Positions 26,157 to 34,748 of a stretch of 64,000 nt of DNA are shown in pieces; within the stretch, counting starts at the first letter, position 1, and each line of letters starts with the position of its first letter. The DNA is from an uncultured Gemmatimonadales bacterium (GTDB lineage Bacteria; Gemmatimonadota; Gemmatimonadetes; JACCXV01; JAHWKZ01): positions 5,628 to 69,627 of the forward strand of contig CAMYLR010000009.1 of the NCBI GenBank assembly GCA_947259315.1, given 5' to 3'. Position numbers and translations under genes: made by a program. Under the pieces are notes generated by a model, which worked only from the letters and a program-made list of their open reading frames with translations, was not told the DNA's origin and did not search any database.

Positions 26157-26783
26157 TCAGTGCTCGTGCTGTTCACCTTGCAGAGCCGAATCGCCTGGCG
26201 TACTCATGCCATCCGGCGTCATCATCCGACACCCTTCGCCGGCCCTCATCATCATGCGTTGCCGGGTGACGCGCATTCCATAGTGAAGGTTCGAGCGCTG
26301 CTCGGCGTTCAGGACCTCTAAGGCCTGTTGGCCTGCCCGGGCCATCGAGACCTGCATCTGGACATGGCGGTTGGCTGCCGCGTTCAGAGCGGACTCGTAG
26401 CTGGAGAAATCTGGCTGCTCTCCCTCGAGCGCTTCTTTCGCCCGTTCGTGCAGGGAACGCATTTCGCTCATGATCGACTCGTGGGTCGCAGTCGTTTCCT
26501 TCTTGATGGCCTCGATCTGTTCCATTTGGTCGTCGGTGAGTCTCAACGCATCCCTCTGGTGAAGGATCATGGACGGATTCGGTCCAACCATCATCATCCC
26601 CATCATTCCACCGCCGGACTTCATCATCTCCTCCATCATTCTGCTGCCCGGAGCCATACCAGGCATTTCCACCGGTGGCTGGGCGGGTTCTCCGTCGGGG
26701 TGATGTTCCTGCCCCCAAACGAGCGGGGGGCCGACGAGAAGGGCCGCCAGCAGCAAGGAGCACAGGATCGTATCGCGTTTCAT
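26157..26783 (-). CDS. Met/His-rich Spy/CpxP-like periplasmic protein
   Basis: 208 residues with a signal peptide (to about VWGQE). A Met-rich segment at about 43-66 contains MMEEMMKSGGGMMGMMM, a pattern known from copper/silver-binding proteins. The middle has the Spy-like DALRLTDDQMEQIEAIKK helix, and the C-terminus is again Met/His-rich. It likely binds Cu(I)/Ag(I) or acts as a periplasmic chaperone/sensor. It is the first gene of the operon towards copA, under promoter module 2. Confidence 0.8.
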   Translation of the reverse strand: MKRDTILCSLLLAALLVGPPLVWGQEHHPDGEPAQPPVEMPGMAPGSRMMEEMMKSGGGMMGMMMVGPNPSMILHQRDALRLTDDQMEQIEAIKKETTATHESIMSEMRSLHERAKEALEGEQPDFSSYESALNAAANRHVQMQVSMARAGQQALEVLNAEQRSNLHYGMRVTRQRMMMRAGEGCRMMTPDGMSTPGDSALQGEQHEH

Positions 26784-26857
26784 GGGATCCTCCTGAGATC
26801 TTGTTTAGTCCAGAGGCGGGCTTCAAACCGGCCTCATGAGAAGCCTCTATATTGGCG

Positions 26858-26901
26858 AGAATATCCGCGGCCGCATGAAGCGGGTCTGAGATCGGCATGA
26901 A
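26858..26901 (-). promoter_or_regulatory. TTCA-repeat promoter module 2 (Spy-YHS-patatin-CopA operon)
   Basis: On the minus strand TTCA starts at 26901, CTCA at 26890 and TTCA at 26879, with ATATTCT at 26864-26858. The 11-bp periods and the 15-bp distance to the -10 are exact. Transcription would start near 26850 and run into the Spy-like gene at 26783. Confidence 0.7.
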
Positions 26902-26951
26902 GAAACGTTAGCTAAAGGATCCAAGCCAGCCGTCCTAGGCCGGTCAAGCGC

Positions 26952-27006
26952 TTGAAGGCGTCTTCATGCACATCTCACTTTCCCTTCAGAGGTTCCGGAC
27001 TACCCT
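26952..27006 (+). promoter_or_regulatory. TTCA-repeat promoter module 3 (TolC-CusBA operon)
   Basis: TTGA (26952), TTCA (26963), CTCA (26974) and TTCA (26985) are spaced by 11 bp, followed by CTACCCT at 27000-27006. It lies back to back with module 2 in the same intergenic region, so both copper operons would respond together. No -35 hexamer is recognisable, as expected for an activator-dependent promoter. Confidence 0.75.
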
Positions 27007-27073
27007 CTGATCAACTTTCAAAAGAGAGGACTCTCGTTTAATGAACATCCTTGCCAACATTGGGTCTTAGGGT

Positions 27074-28393
27074 ATGAGCTCAGCACTCGGTGGCGCGGTC
27101 CATCCCGCCTTTGTTCTACTCTGCTGCACGATTCTCCTCCCCATAGGCTCCCAACCGGTGCGGGCACAATCGGACGGGTTGACGCTGGCGGAAGTATACG
27201 AGCTTGCCCGCGAACAAAATCCGCTTATCGCGGCCGCCAGCGCCCTCGCCGACGCCTCGGAAACGATGGAGCGATCGGCAGGATTGCCACCCGACCCCGT
27301 CTTCCAGATCGGAGCCACCAACCTCCGCTTGCCTGAGTTCTCGGCGGATATGCCTAACTCGATGGCGCCAGCGATGATGCTTATGCAGACGGTTCCGTTC
27401 CCGGGCAAGCTGTCCCTGGGTCGCCGGATCGCCGGCCAGTCGACCGCCATTGCCGAAGCGGATGCTATGGAAACCTGGTGGGAGGTGCGGGCTGCAGTGG
27501 CAAAGTCGTTCTACGATGTCTACGCGGCGGATCGCCAGCTCGAGGTAATGCGGAATACGCTGAGGCTCCTCGAGGACTTCGAACGCGTCGCCCGGGCGAT
27601 GTACGACGCTGGTTCAGGTCGTCAGAGCGACGTGCTGCGAGCCAACGTCGAGGTGGCCCGGATGGATTCCGAGATCGCCCGCATGGTGGCGATGCGAGAG
27701 GTCGGGGCGTCACGACTCAATGCGCTGTTGAATAGACCGGCGGACACGCCCGTTCCCTCTCCCGTCCTGCCGGAGCTGCCGCGCGACACACCCGATGCAC
27801 TCACCCTCAGGGCATGGGCGGAGGATACGCGGCCGATGCTCGAGGCGGGGCGGACGGGGGTGGATCGAGCCGAGACGCGACGAAACCTAGCGGGGAAAGA
27901 GATCTGGCCAGACTTCGCGATCGGCCTTCAGTACGGCCAGCGCGAGAGGGATACGGGAGGAACCGCGCGGATGGGGGGCGTCTTGGTTGGGATCAACGTG
28001 CCGATTTTCGCCAGCGCTAGGCAACTTCGATTGCGCGATGAGGCGGCCGCGATGCAGAACATGGCCGAAGCCCAGTTGACAGACATGCGCGCTCAGGTGG
28101 ACGCGATGATCGGAGTGCTATTGGCCGACCTAGCACGAGCCCGGACACTCATCTCGCTTTACCGACAAGAGATTCTTCCACAGGCCAAAGCCAACGTCGA
28201 GTCCTCGTTCTCGTCCTATCGGGTCGGCAGCGTGGACTTTCTGACGCTGGTCGATGCGCAGCTGATCTTGGACCGCTACGAAGAGGAATACTACGAACTG
28301 CTTGCGGAGTACGGCTCTGACATCTCCGAGCTGGAGATGACGATCGGCCGCGAGCTGCCCATGACCCGAGAGCTACTCGCGGAGGTTCAATGA
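27074..28393 (+). CDS. TolC-family outer-membrane efflux channel (CusC-like)
   Basis: 439 residues with a signal peptide ending PVRAQ. Two repeats of long helices and short strands are seen, starting LTLAEVYELAREQNPLI and ending with YRVGSVDFLTLVDAQL, the classic C-terminal repeat of outer-membrane efflux proteins. A Met-rich stretch (MAPAMMLMQTVPFPG) would suit Cu/Ag. It overlaps the adaptor gene by 4 bp and should form the outer tunnel of the CusCBA pump. Confidence 0.88.
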   Translation: MSSALGGAVHPAFVLLCCTILLPIGSQPVRAQSDGLTLAEVYELAREQNPLIAAASALADASETMERSAGLPPDPVFQIGATNLRLPEFSADMPNSMAPAMMLMQTVPFPGKLSLGRRIAGQSTAIAEADAMETWWEVRAAVAKSFYDVYAADRQLEVMRNTLRLLEDFERVARAMYDAGSGRQSDVLRANVEVARMDSEIARMVAMREVGASRLNALLNRPADTPVPSPVLPELPRDTPDALTLRAWAEDTRPMLEAGRTGVDRAETRRNLAGKEIWPDFAIGLQYGQRERDTGGTARMGGVLVGINVPIFASARQLRLRDEAAAMQNMAEAQLTDMRAQVDAMIGVLLADLARARTLISLYRQEILPQAKANVESSFSSYRVGSVDFLTLVDAQLILDRYEEEYYELLAEYGSDISELEMTIGRELPMTRELLAEVQ

Positions 28394-29628
28394 GTTCGAA
28401 GAAACAGCTGATCTTGTCGTTTTCCCTTGTCGCCATCGCCGGCGTCGTCGTGCTTGTCTACGTGATCAGCGGGGGAGCCGAAGACGCCGGTAGCTCAACT
28501 GGGGGACACGACCACGCCGCCATGGCGGCTACCGACGACGAAGGACAGCCGGTCCACCTGGACGACGAAGGCGCCGGCCGAATCGGCGTTACCTACACGA
28601 CCGTACAACGAAAGATACTGGATCGCACCGTCCGAACCGTAGCAACAGTTACTTACGACGAAACACGGCTCACCAACGTAAACCCCAAGATCGAAGGCTG
28701 GGTCGAGAGACTATACGTCGATTTCACTGGTGCCCCCGTTCGCCGGGGGCAGCCGCTTCTCGACATTTACAGTCCGATGCTGGTCTCGGCTCAGGAAGAA
28801 CTCATTCTTGCGCGTCGACTCATGGATGAATCTGCCCGCGAGCCCGGGACCCGGGCAACACAAAAGGCTAAAGAACTCCTCGATTCGACACGACGACGGC
28901 TCGCGTACTGGGATATCCCCACGGACGAGATCGCCAGAATCGAGGGGAGTCGAACCCCGCAGAAGACCCTCACCTTGCGTGCGCCAGCGAGCGGGATCGT
29001 CATCGAAAAGGATGTCCTCGAGGGTACGCGTGTCATGCCAGGAATGGACCTCTATACCATCGCTGACTTGTCAACCGTGTGGGTCGAAGGAGAGGTGTTC
29101 GAGAAAGATCTATCGCTGGTCTCCGAGGGGCAGCCCACTTCGGTGACTTTGGAGGCCTATCCCGGGGAGACGTTCTCTGGCGAGGTAACCTATGTCTACC
29201 CCACCGTTTCCCTCGAGGCGCGGACGGGACGTATCCGAGTCGAACTGTCAAACCCCGACCTTAGGGTCAAGCCGGGGATGTATGCCACCGTCGAACTCGA
29301 GGCCCCTACGACCCAAAGTGTGTTAGTCGTCCCGCGGGCGGCCGTCCACGCTACCGGAGAGAGATCGTTTGTTTTCGTTCGTAGAGAGGACGGGATGTTG
29401 GTCTCGCGAGAAGTCACGACGGGTCTTGTGTCAGACCCCGAGATCGAGATCCTTGAGGGCCTCGATGAAGGAGAGCAGATCGTATCGGCGGCGAACTTCC
29501 TGATCGACGCCGAGTCAAGCATGGGCTCTGCGATCGGCGCGATGCCTGGCATGGAGATGGAGACGCCCGAGCCGCCAACCGAAGAGACGGCGCCTGACCA
29601 CCAGTCGCACACCGCCAAAGGAAAGTAA
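28390..29628 (+). CDS. cusB: CusB-like periplasmic adaptor (membrane fusion protein)
   Basis: 412 residues. One N-terminal membrane anchor is followed by a His-containing patch (GGHDHAAMAA) and the CusB family start HLDDEGAGRIGVTY. The lipoyl and hairpin segments are visible (GWVERLYVDFTGAPVRRGQPL, in part, and SPMLVSAQEELILARR). The C-terminal tail has M/H-rich GAMPGMEMETPEPP. CusB binds Cu(I)/Ag(I) through Met residues and links pump and channel. It is followed by cusA after 3 bp. Confidence 0.9.
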   Translation: MSSKKQLILSFSLVAIAGVVVLVYVISGGAEDAGSSTGGHDHAAMAATDDEGQPVHLDDEGAGRIGVTYTTVQRKILDRTVRTVATVTYDETRLTNVNPKIEGWVERLYVDFTGAPVRRGQPLLDIYSPMLVSAQEELILARRLMDESAREPGTRATQKAKELLDSTRRRLAYWDIPTDEIARIEGSRTPQKTLTLRAPASGIVIEKDVLEGTRVMPGMDLYTIADLSTVWVEGEVFEKDLSLVSEGQPTSVTLEAYPGETFSGEVTYVYPTVSLEARTGRIRVELSNPDLRVKPGMYATVELEAPTTQSVLVVPRAAVHATGERSFVFVRREDGMLVSREVTTGLVSDPEIEILEGLDEGEQIVSAANFLIDAESSMGSAIGAMPGMEMETPEPPTEETAPDHQSHTAKGK

Positions 29629-29631
29629 CCG

Positions 29632-32600
29632 ATGCTTCCTCGAGTCATCGAGTGGTCCGTCGCAAACAAGCTCATCATTCTCGTGCTGGCGACGTTCGTC
29701 GTCGCGGCCGGGATCGTGGCTATGCAGCGAACCCCGCTCGAGGCTTTGCCGGACCTGTCCGACGTCCAGGTAATCGTCCAAACGGATTACCCCGGTCAAG
29801 CCCCACAGATCGTCGAAGACCAGGTCACGTACCCCGTTGCCACCGAGATGCTGAAAGTCCCCGGAGCCCAGACAGTGCGCGGATATTCGTTCTTCGGCGT
29901 GTCTTTTGTTTACATCATCTTCGACGATGGTGTCGACCTTTACTGGGCACGTAGTCGCGTTCTCGAGTACCTGTCGGCTATCCGCGGCAAGTTACCCACC
30001 GATGCCGAACTCTCACTCGGACCGGACGCCACCGGCCTCGGATGGGTTTACCAGTACGTGGTGGAAGACACCAGTGGGACGCGTTCGCTCGCGGATTTGC
30101 GCACGCTACAAGACTGGTATCTGCGATATCAACTCACCGCCGTTCCGGGTGTCAGCGAGGTAGCCTCCGTAGGCGGCTTCGAAAAGATGTACGAGGTCAC
30201 TCTCGACCCGGTGAAGCTGCGCGGGTTCGGGATCTCTGTCACACGGGTCATGCAGGCGATTCGGAGGTCAAACGAAGACGTCGGGGCCATGATGGTCGAG
30301 CTTACCGAGCGCGAGTTCATGGTCCGCAGTCTCGGCTATCTGCAGGAAGTAAAGGATATCGAGAACGTTGTCGTTGGCTCGACAGTGAACGGCACGCCGG
30401 TCCGGGTAGCCGATATCGCCAGTGTGCAGTTAGCACCCAACGTCCGCCGTGGTATCGCAGATTACAATGGGCGAGGTGATGTCGTCGGCGGGATCGTGAT
30501 CATGCGATTCGGAGAGAACGCCCTGACCACGATCGAACGGGTGAAGAACAAGATCGAGGAGATCAAAACCGGCCTCCCTGCTGGAGTCGTCATTCATCCG
30601 GTCTATGATCGTTCGGACTTGATCCACGATGCGATCGCAACACTCAAGGAAAAACTGCTCGAGGAGACGATCGTCGTGGCGCTCGTCTGCCTGGTCTTTC
30701 TGGCCCACGCACGGAGCGCCCTGGTGGCGATCCTGACGCTGCCGCTGGGCATCCTGATGGCCTTTATCGCGATGCGGGTGTTGGGTTTGGGGGCCGACAT
30801 CATGAGCCTGGGAGGGATCGCGATCGCGATCGGGGCGATGATCGACGCTGCCATCGTCATGATTGAGAACATGCACAAGCACCTCGAGCGGGCGGTAACC
30901 GAGAAGCGCGAGCTGGCTCGGGCCGAAGGACTCTCATTCAGTGATGACGGTCGGCTAGGCACGTCCATACTTACGCCTACCGAGCGGTGGGGCATCGTGG
31001 TTCGCTCCTCCAAGGAAGTCGGACCAGCGCTGTTCTTCTCCCTCCTCATCATCACCGTGTCATTCTTGCCTGTGTTCACCCTCCAGGCGCAGGAAGGCAG
31101 GCTTTTCAAGCCGCTCGCCTGGACCAAGACGCTTGCCATGGCCGCCGCCAGCTTGTTGTCAATCACAATTGTCCCTGTTGCCATGGGGCTATTCGTGCGG
31201 GGGCGGATCCGTGCGGAGGAAAGAAACCCCATCTCGCGGATGCTGGTACGGATCTACCGACCAGCGCTCGACTTCGTCCTTCGATATCGCTTGCCCGTCG
31301 TAGCGGGCGCGATCGCATTGTTGATCCTCAGCTGGATCCCGTTCAAAACAATCGGGTCGGAGTTCATGCCACCGCTGAACGAGGGGTCTGTTCTCTATAT
31401 GCCGACGACCCTCCCGGGGATCAGCATAGCCCGAGCGGGCGCCGCGCTCCAGCGCCAGGACAGCATCCTCGTCGCCATGCCAGAAGTCGAGAGTGTTTTC
31501 GGCAAGGCCGGGAGAGCAACCACGGCCACGGACCCGGCGGGGCTCGAAATGTTCGAGACCACGATCACACTCAAGCCCGAGAAGGAATGGCGTGAGGGCA
31601 TGACGATGGAAAAGCTGATCGAGGAGATGGATCAAGCGATCCGCTTCCCCGGCATCACAAACTCCTGGACCATGCCGATCAAAGGCCGAATCGACATGCT
31701 GGCGACCGGAATCCGTACTCCCGTGGGGATAAAGATCTTTGGATCCGACCTTGCCGAGCTCGAGCGCATCGGGAAAGAGATCGAGCAGGCGATACCGATG
31801 GTGCCGGGCACGCGTTCCGTGTTCGCGGAGCGAGCCGTTTCAGGTTACTACCTCGATATCGATATCGATCGGGTGGCAGCCGCGCGTTACGGCCTCAACG
31901 TCGAGGACATCCAGGCCGTAGTCAGCTCGGCAATCGGTGGTATGACGATCACACAGACGGTCGAGGGCAGGGAACGCTACGGTGTGCGACTCCGCTATCC
32001 GCATGAACTGCGGGATCAACCGGAGAAGCTCGCCGAGATCCTCATCCCGGTCTCGTCGCGAAGGGGCAATCAGTCCCGTATGACACAGATGGCGGCGATG
32101 GGCGCTGCGACGCCCCGCAGCACAGCAGGCGGTCAGGATGCCCCAGCCCCCGGGCCGGCTCAGATCCCGCTCGGCCAGGTGGCCACCATACGTCAGGTAA
32201 GCGGGCCGATGGCGATCAAGACGGAAGGTGCATTCCCGACGGCTTGGGTGTTCATCGACGTAACCGGTCGCGACATCGGCTCCTATGTGTCGGATGCCAA
32301 GAAGATGGTGGCGGAGATGGTGGAGCTGCCCCCGGGCTACACCCTCCAGTGGTCGGGCCAGTTCGAGTACATGCAGCGCGCCAAGGAAAAGCTCCGTTTG
32401 GTCGTTCCGGCGACATTGCTGATCATCATGCTCCTGCTTTACTTCAATTTCAAGAACGTCAGCGAGACGCTGATCGTTATGCTCTCGCTTCCCTTCGCGT
32501 TAATCGGTGGCGTCGTGTTCATGGCGGTCCTGGGATACAATTGGTCCGTGGCCACTGCTATTGGCTTCATCGCCTTGGCGGGGGTGGCCGCCGAAATCGG

Positions 32601-32997
32601 CGTCGTGATGCTGGTGTATCTGGATCAGGCGTACGAGAAACGCCGTCGGACAGGTGGCCTGCGTGACCACCAGGATCTTCTTGCCGCAATCCGCGAGGGG
32701 GCGGGACAACGCTTACGGCCGGTGATCATGACCGCCACAGCTGTGATCGGCGGTCTCCTCCCCATTCTGTGGGGGCAGGGCACCGGTGCCAGCGTGATGA
32801 AGCGGATCGCCGCCCCGATGGTGGGCGGCATGGTATCAGCCACGCTTCTGATCCTACTCGTAGTTCCGGTCATCTACTCGTTCTGGAGGGGGCGGTCGTT
32901 GGCCGCTGAAACCGGCGAGTCGGACGCGGACGAGAGATCGTCGATGCGAGAGCCCGAGCCCGTTTTGGTCGGTTCCGGTGCAAGGAGATCGCCATGA
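29632..32997 (+). CDS. cusA: CusA-type heavy-metal RND efflux pump
   Basis: 1121 residues, the full RND length with two six-helix halves. Family phrases include LPDLSDVQVIVQTDYPGQ, the helix-4 segment GGIAIAIGAMIDAAIVMIEN with its Asp, and LRPVIMTATAVIGGLLPILW. Met positions in LEMFETTI and GRIDMLATGI recall the Cu/Ag-type pump, not the Co/Zn/Cd-type CzcA; this rests on recall of E. coli CusA. A Ser/Gln/Ala-rich insert of about 35 residues lies near residue 820. It exports periplasmic or cytoplasmic Cu(I)/Ag(I). The PII-like gene overlaps its end by 4 bp. Confidence 0.92.
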   Translation: MLPRVIEWSVANKLIILVLATFVVAAGIVAMQRTPLEALPDLSDVQVIVQTDYPGQAPQIVEDQVTYPVATEMLKVPGAQTVRGYSFFGVSFVYIIFDDGVDLYWARSRVLEYLSAIRGKLPTDAELSLGPDATGLGWVYQYVVEDTSGTRSLADLRTLQDWYLRYQLTAVPGVSEVASVGGFEKMYEVTLDPVKLRGFGISVTRVMQAIRRSNEDVGAMMVELTEREFMVRSLGYLQEVKDIENVVVGSTVNGTPVRVADIASVQLAPNVRRGIADYNGRGDVVGGIVIMRFGENALTTIERVKNKIEEIKTGLPAGVVIHPVYDRSDLIHDAIATLKEKLLEETIVVALVCLVFLAHARSALVAILTLPLGILMAFIAMRVLGLGADIMSLGGIAIAIGAMIDAAIVMIENMHKHLERAVTEKRELARAEGLSFSDDGRLGTSILTPTERWGIVVRSSKEVGPALFFSLLIITVSFLPVFTLQAQEGRLFKPLAWTKTLAMAAASLLSITIVPVAMGLFVRGRIRAEERNPISRMLVRIYRPALDFVLRYRLPVVAGAIALLILSWIPFKTIGSEFMPPLNEGSVLYMPTTLPGISIARAGAALQRQDSILVAMPEVESVFGKAGRATTATDPAGLEMFETTITLKPEKEWREGMTMEKLIEEMDQAIRFPGITNSWTMPIKGRIDMLATGIRTPVGIKIFGSDLAELERIGKEIEQAIPMVPGTRSVFAERAVSGYYLDIDIDRVAAARYGLNVEDIQAVVSSAIGGMTITQTVEGRERYGVRLRYPHELRDQPEKLAEILIPVSSRRGNQSRMTQMAAMGAATPRSTAGGQDAPAPGPAQIPLGQVATIRQVSGPMAIKTEGAFPTAWVFIDVTGRDIGSYVSDAKKMVAEMVELPPGYTLQWSGQFEYMQRAKEKLRLVVPATLLIIMLLLYFNFKNVSETLIVMLSLPFALIGGVVFMAVLGYNWSVATAIGFIALAGVAAEIGVVMLVYLDQAYEKRRRTGGLRDHQDLLAAIREGAGQRLRPVIMTATAVIGGLLPILWGQGTGASVMKRIAAPMVGGMVSATLLILLVVPVIYSFWRGRSLAAETGESDADERSSMREPEPVLVGSGARRSP

Positions 32998-33335
32998 AGA
33001 GAATCGAGATCATTCTCCGTACAGAATGCGTCGAGCGAGTCGTCAGGGGTCTGCGCGAAAACGGGGTGCCACGACTCACGATCACGCACGTTCATTCTTT
33101 AGGCTCGGGAGTCGATCCGGAGCACTATCGTCTTTCTTTCGAAGAAGGCGCGGCGTACACGGAGAACGCGAAAATCACGCTGGTGGTGAAGGCAGAAATG
33201 GCACCCTCGCTAATCGAACTCGTCCGAACGCGTGCTTGCACAGGTCACCAAGGGGACGGCGTGATCTTCGTCTGCGACGTAGAGCGTGTGGTCAAAATCC
33301 GCACCGGAGAAGAGAATGCTTTGGCTCTACTGTAG
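32994..33335 (+). CDS. PII-like signalling protein of the metal-efflux (PII-NG-like) group
   Basis: 113 residues with the PII ferredoxin-like fold: MKRIEIILRTECVERVVRGL at the start and a C-terminal strand (DGVIFVCDVERVVKIRTGE) carrying the usual basic residues. The T-loop lacks the canonical uridylylated Tyr context, so it is not GlnB/GlnK of nitrogen control. PII-like proteins in CusA/CzcA operons have been described as a separate group that may sense metal or nucleotide. The overlap with cusA supports a role in regulating the pump. Confidence 0.75.
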   Translation: MKRIEIILRTECVERVVRGLRENGVPRLTITHVHSLGSGVDPEHYRLSFEEGAAYTENAKITLVVKAEMAPSLIELVRTRACTGHQGDGVIFVCDVERVVKIRTGEENALALL

Positions 33336-33347
33336 GAGGCACATAAG

Positions 33348-33626
33348 ATGATCGCCATACAAGATGCGGGTAGCTGGCACCACGAGGGGCTCTACATGGG
33401 TGTCCACTGGTTATGGTGGCTCCTTTGGATCGCCCTCGTGGTGGTCCTAGGGTGGGCCTTCGGGCGTCTCTTCGCCGATCGCAGAGGGGCCAGAAGGGAA
33501 GCGGAAAGGACGTTGCAGGCCGAATCGATGCTACGCGAACGGCTCGCGCGTGGGGAGATCGACGAAGAGGAGTTCGCGCGGAAGATAACCGCGCTGCAGA
33601 CATCACGCGGAGACCGAGACGCGTGA
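33348..33626 (+). CDS. SHOCT-domain small membrane protein
   Basis: 92 residues. A Trp-rich membrane helix (VHWLWWLLWIALVVVLGWAFG) is cited only in part here; it spans about residues 19-40. It is followed by a short coiled segment and the SHOCT motif ending LARGEIDEEEFARKITAL. SHOCT proteins are often the last gene of metal-efflux or stress operons and are thought to promote oligomerisation. It closes the TolC-CusBA-PII operon; the histidine promoter begins 37 bp downstream. Confidence 0.8.
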   Translation: MIAIQDAGSWHHEGLYMGVHWLWWLLWIALVVVLGWAFGRLFADRRGARREAERTLQAESMLRERLARGEIDEEEFARKITALQTSRGDRDA

Positions 33627-33662
33627 TTTCGGATCAGATAAGCCCCATGGTTCGAGAGGCGG

Positions 33663-33691
33663 TTGACGTCTCTGCGGCCGGCAGGTAGAAT
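33663..33691 (+). promoter_or_regulatory. sigma-70-type promoter of the histidine operon
   Basis: TTGACG (33663-33668) and TAGAAT (33686-33691) are separated by exactly 17 bp. The predicted transcription start, 6-8 bp after the -10, falls at 33697-33699, right on the ATG of the leader peptide. The leader peptide would therefore be translated from a leaderless RNA. Confidence 0.7.
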
Positions 33692-33698
33692 CGACCCA

Positions 33699-33773
33699 AT
33701 GATCGTTTGCCTCGCTCACGCTCACCATTACCACATCCCCGGCCATCTGCCGGAATCGGAGGCGAGCGGCTAG
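33699..33773 (+). CDS. hisL: histidine-operon leader peptide
   Basis: A 24-codon frame from ATG 33699 to TAG 33773 contains five His codons, at positions 7, 9, 10, 12 and 16, four of them in six codons (HAHHYH). This is the standard sensor of His-tRNA charging in transcription attenuation. The frame ends 27 bp before the antiterminator/terminator pair, so a ribosome stalled on the His codons would leave the first CGGAGGCG repeat free to pair with the terminator arm. Too short for routine gene finders. Confidence 0.85.
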   Translation: MIVCLAHAHHYHIPGHLPESEASG

Positions 33774-33800
33774 ACTCACGACTTGGAATCATTGGAGAAA

Positions 33801-33835
33801 CCGCCCGCTTCCGGAATCGGAGGCGGGCTTTTTTT
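33801..33835 (+). terminator. histidine attenuator terminator with competing antiterminator
   Basis: GCCCGCTTCC (33803-33812) pairs with GGAGGCGGGC (33819-33828), a 10-bp stem with one G-T pair, followed by seven T (33829-33835). The same upstream arm, taken as 33801-33813, can pair instead with 33757-33769 over 13 positions with one wobble and one mismatch. A 15-base direct repeat (33750-33764 and 33811-33825) makes the two structures mutually exclusive. GCCTC at 33709 can pair with GAGGC at 33759 as the 1:2 hairpin. Confidence 0.88.
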
Positions 33836-33872
33836 GTTGCTGGTTCCGGACGCGGCTAATCAAAGGAATTCA

Positions 33873-34748
33873 ATGGAAAGATTGAACAGTGATAACCTAC
33901 GGATCGCGGTGCAGAGCTCTGGACGGCTGGCCGACGATTCGGTTGCGCTGCTCCAGGGTGCGGGGATCGATTTTGACGCCTACAGCCGGAAGTTGTTCGC
34001 GTCAGCTCGCAACTTTCCGATCGAGATTCTATTTGTGCGCGACGACAACATCCCAGAATACGTCCAGGATGGGGTCGCCGATCTAGGAATCGTGGGCCGC
34101 AACCTAGTTGTCGAACGCCAAGTAGAAGTCGACGAGGTCCTGTCGCTTGGGTTCGGCCACTGTGTACTTGTCATCGCTGCTCCGCGTGGCGGCCCGATCG
34201 CCACCGTAGACGACATCACGGAGCGGCGGATCGCAACCGCCTATCCTGCTACACTCGCGCGGTATCTAAATGAGCGCGGTATTTGCGCATCGATTGTCGA
34301 GACCGCCGGTGCGACCGAGCTGACGCCGGCGCTCGACGTTGCCGACGCGATCTGCGATCTGGTATCCACAGGAACGACGCTGCGGGTGAACGACCTCGCG
34401 CCAATCGACACGGTGCTCGCGTCTGAGGCGGTCCTGATCGCCCACCGTGGGTCCCGCGTCGACGCCCACGAGCGTGATATCAACCGGCTCTTGCTACGCC
34501 TCCGAAGCCTACTCGCCGCCCGCCAGACGAAATACATAATGGCGAACGCTCCGGTCGATGCTCTCCCCCGTATCCGCAGTGTCTTGCCTGGTCTTCGCAG
34601 CCCAACGGTGATGCCGCTCGATGATGAGGGCTGGGTCGCGGTCCACGCTGCGATCCCCGAGGAAACGTTCTGGGATTCGATCGAGGCGCTGCGCGAGTCG
34701 GGCGCGAGCGAAATCCTCGTCACCGAAGTCGAGAAGTTGATCCAATGA
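33873..34748 (+). CDS. hisG: ATP phosphoribosyltransferase, long form
   Basis: 291 residues from ATG 33873, which has AAAGGAA upstream; the open frame starts earlier (33783) but crosses the terminator. HisG joins ATP and PRPP, the first committed step. The motif DLVSTGTTLRVNDL is the PRPP-binding signature. The C-terminal part, from about residue 215, is the extra regulatory domain (PVDALPRIRSVLPGLRSPTV) that makes the long form sensitive to histidine, so no HisZ is needed. hisD overlaps by 4 bp. Confidence 0.95.
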   Translation: MERLNSDNLRIAVQSSGRLADDSVALLQGAGIDFDAYSRKLFASARNFPIEILFVRDDNIPEYVQDGVADLGIVGRNLVVERQVEVDEVLSLGFGHCVLVIAAPRGGPIATVDDITERRIATAYPATLARYLNERGICASIVETAGATELTPALDVADAICDLVSTGTTLRVNDLAPIDTVLASEAVLIAHRGSRVDAHERDINRLLLRLRSLLAARQTKYIMANAPVDALPRIRSVLPGLRSPTVMPLDDEGWVAVHAAIPEETFWDSIEALRESGASEILVTEVEKLIQ

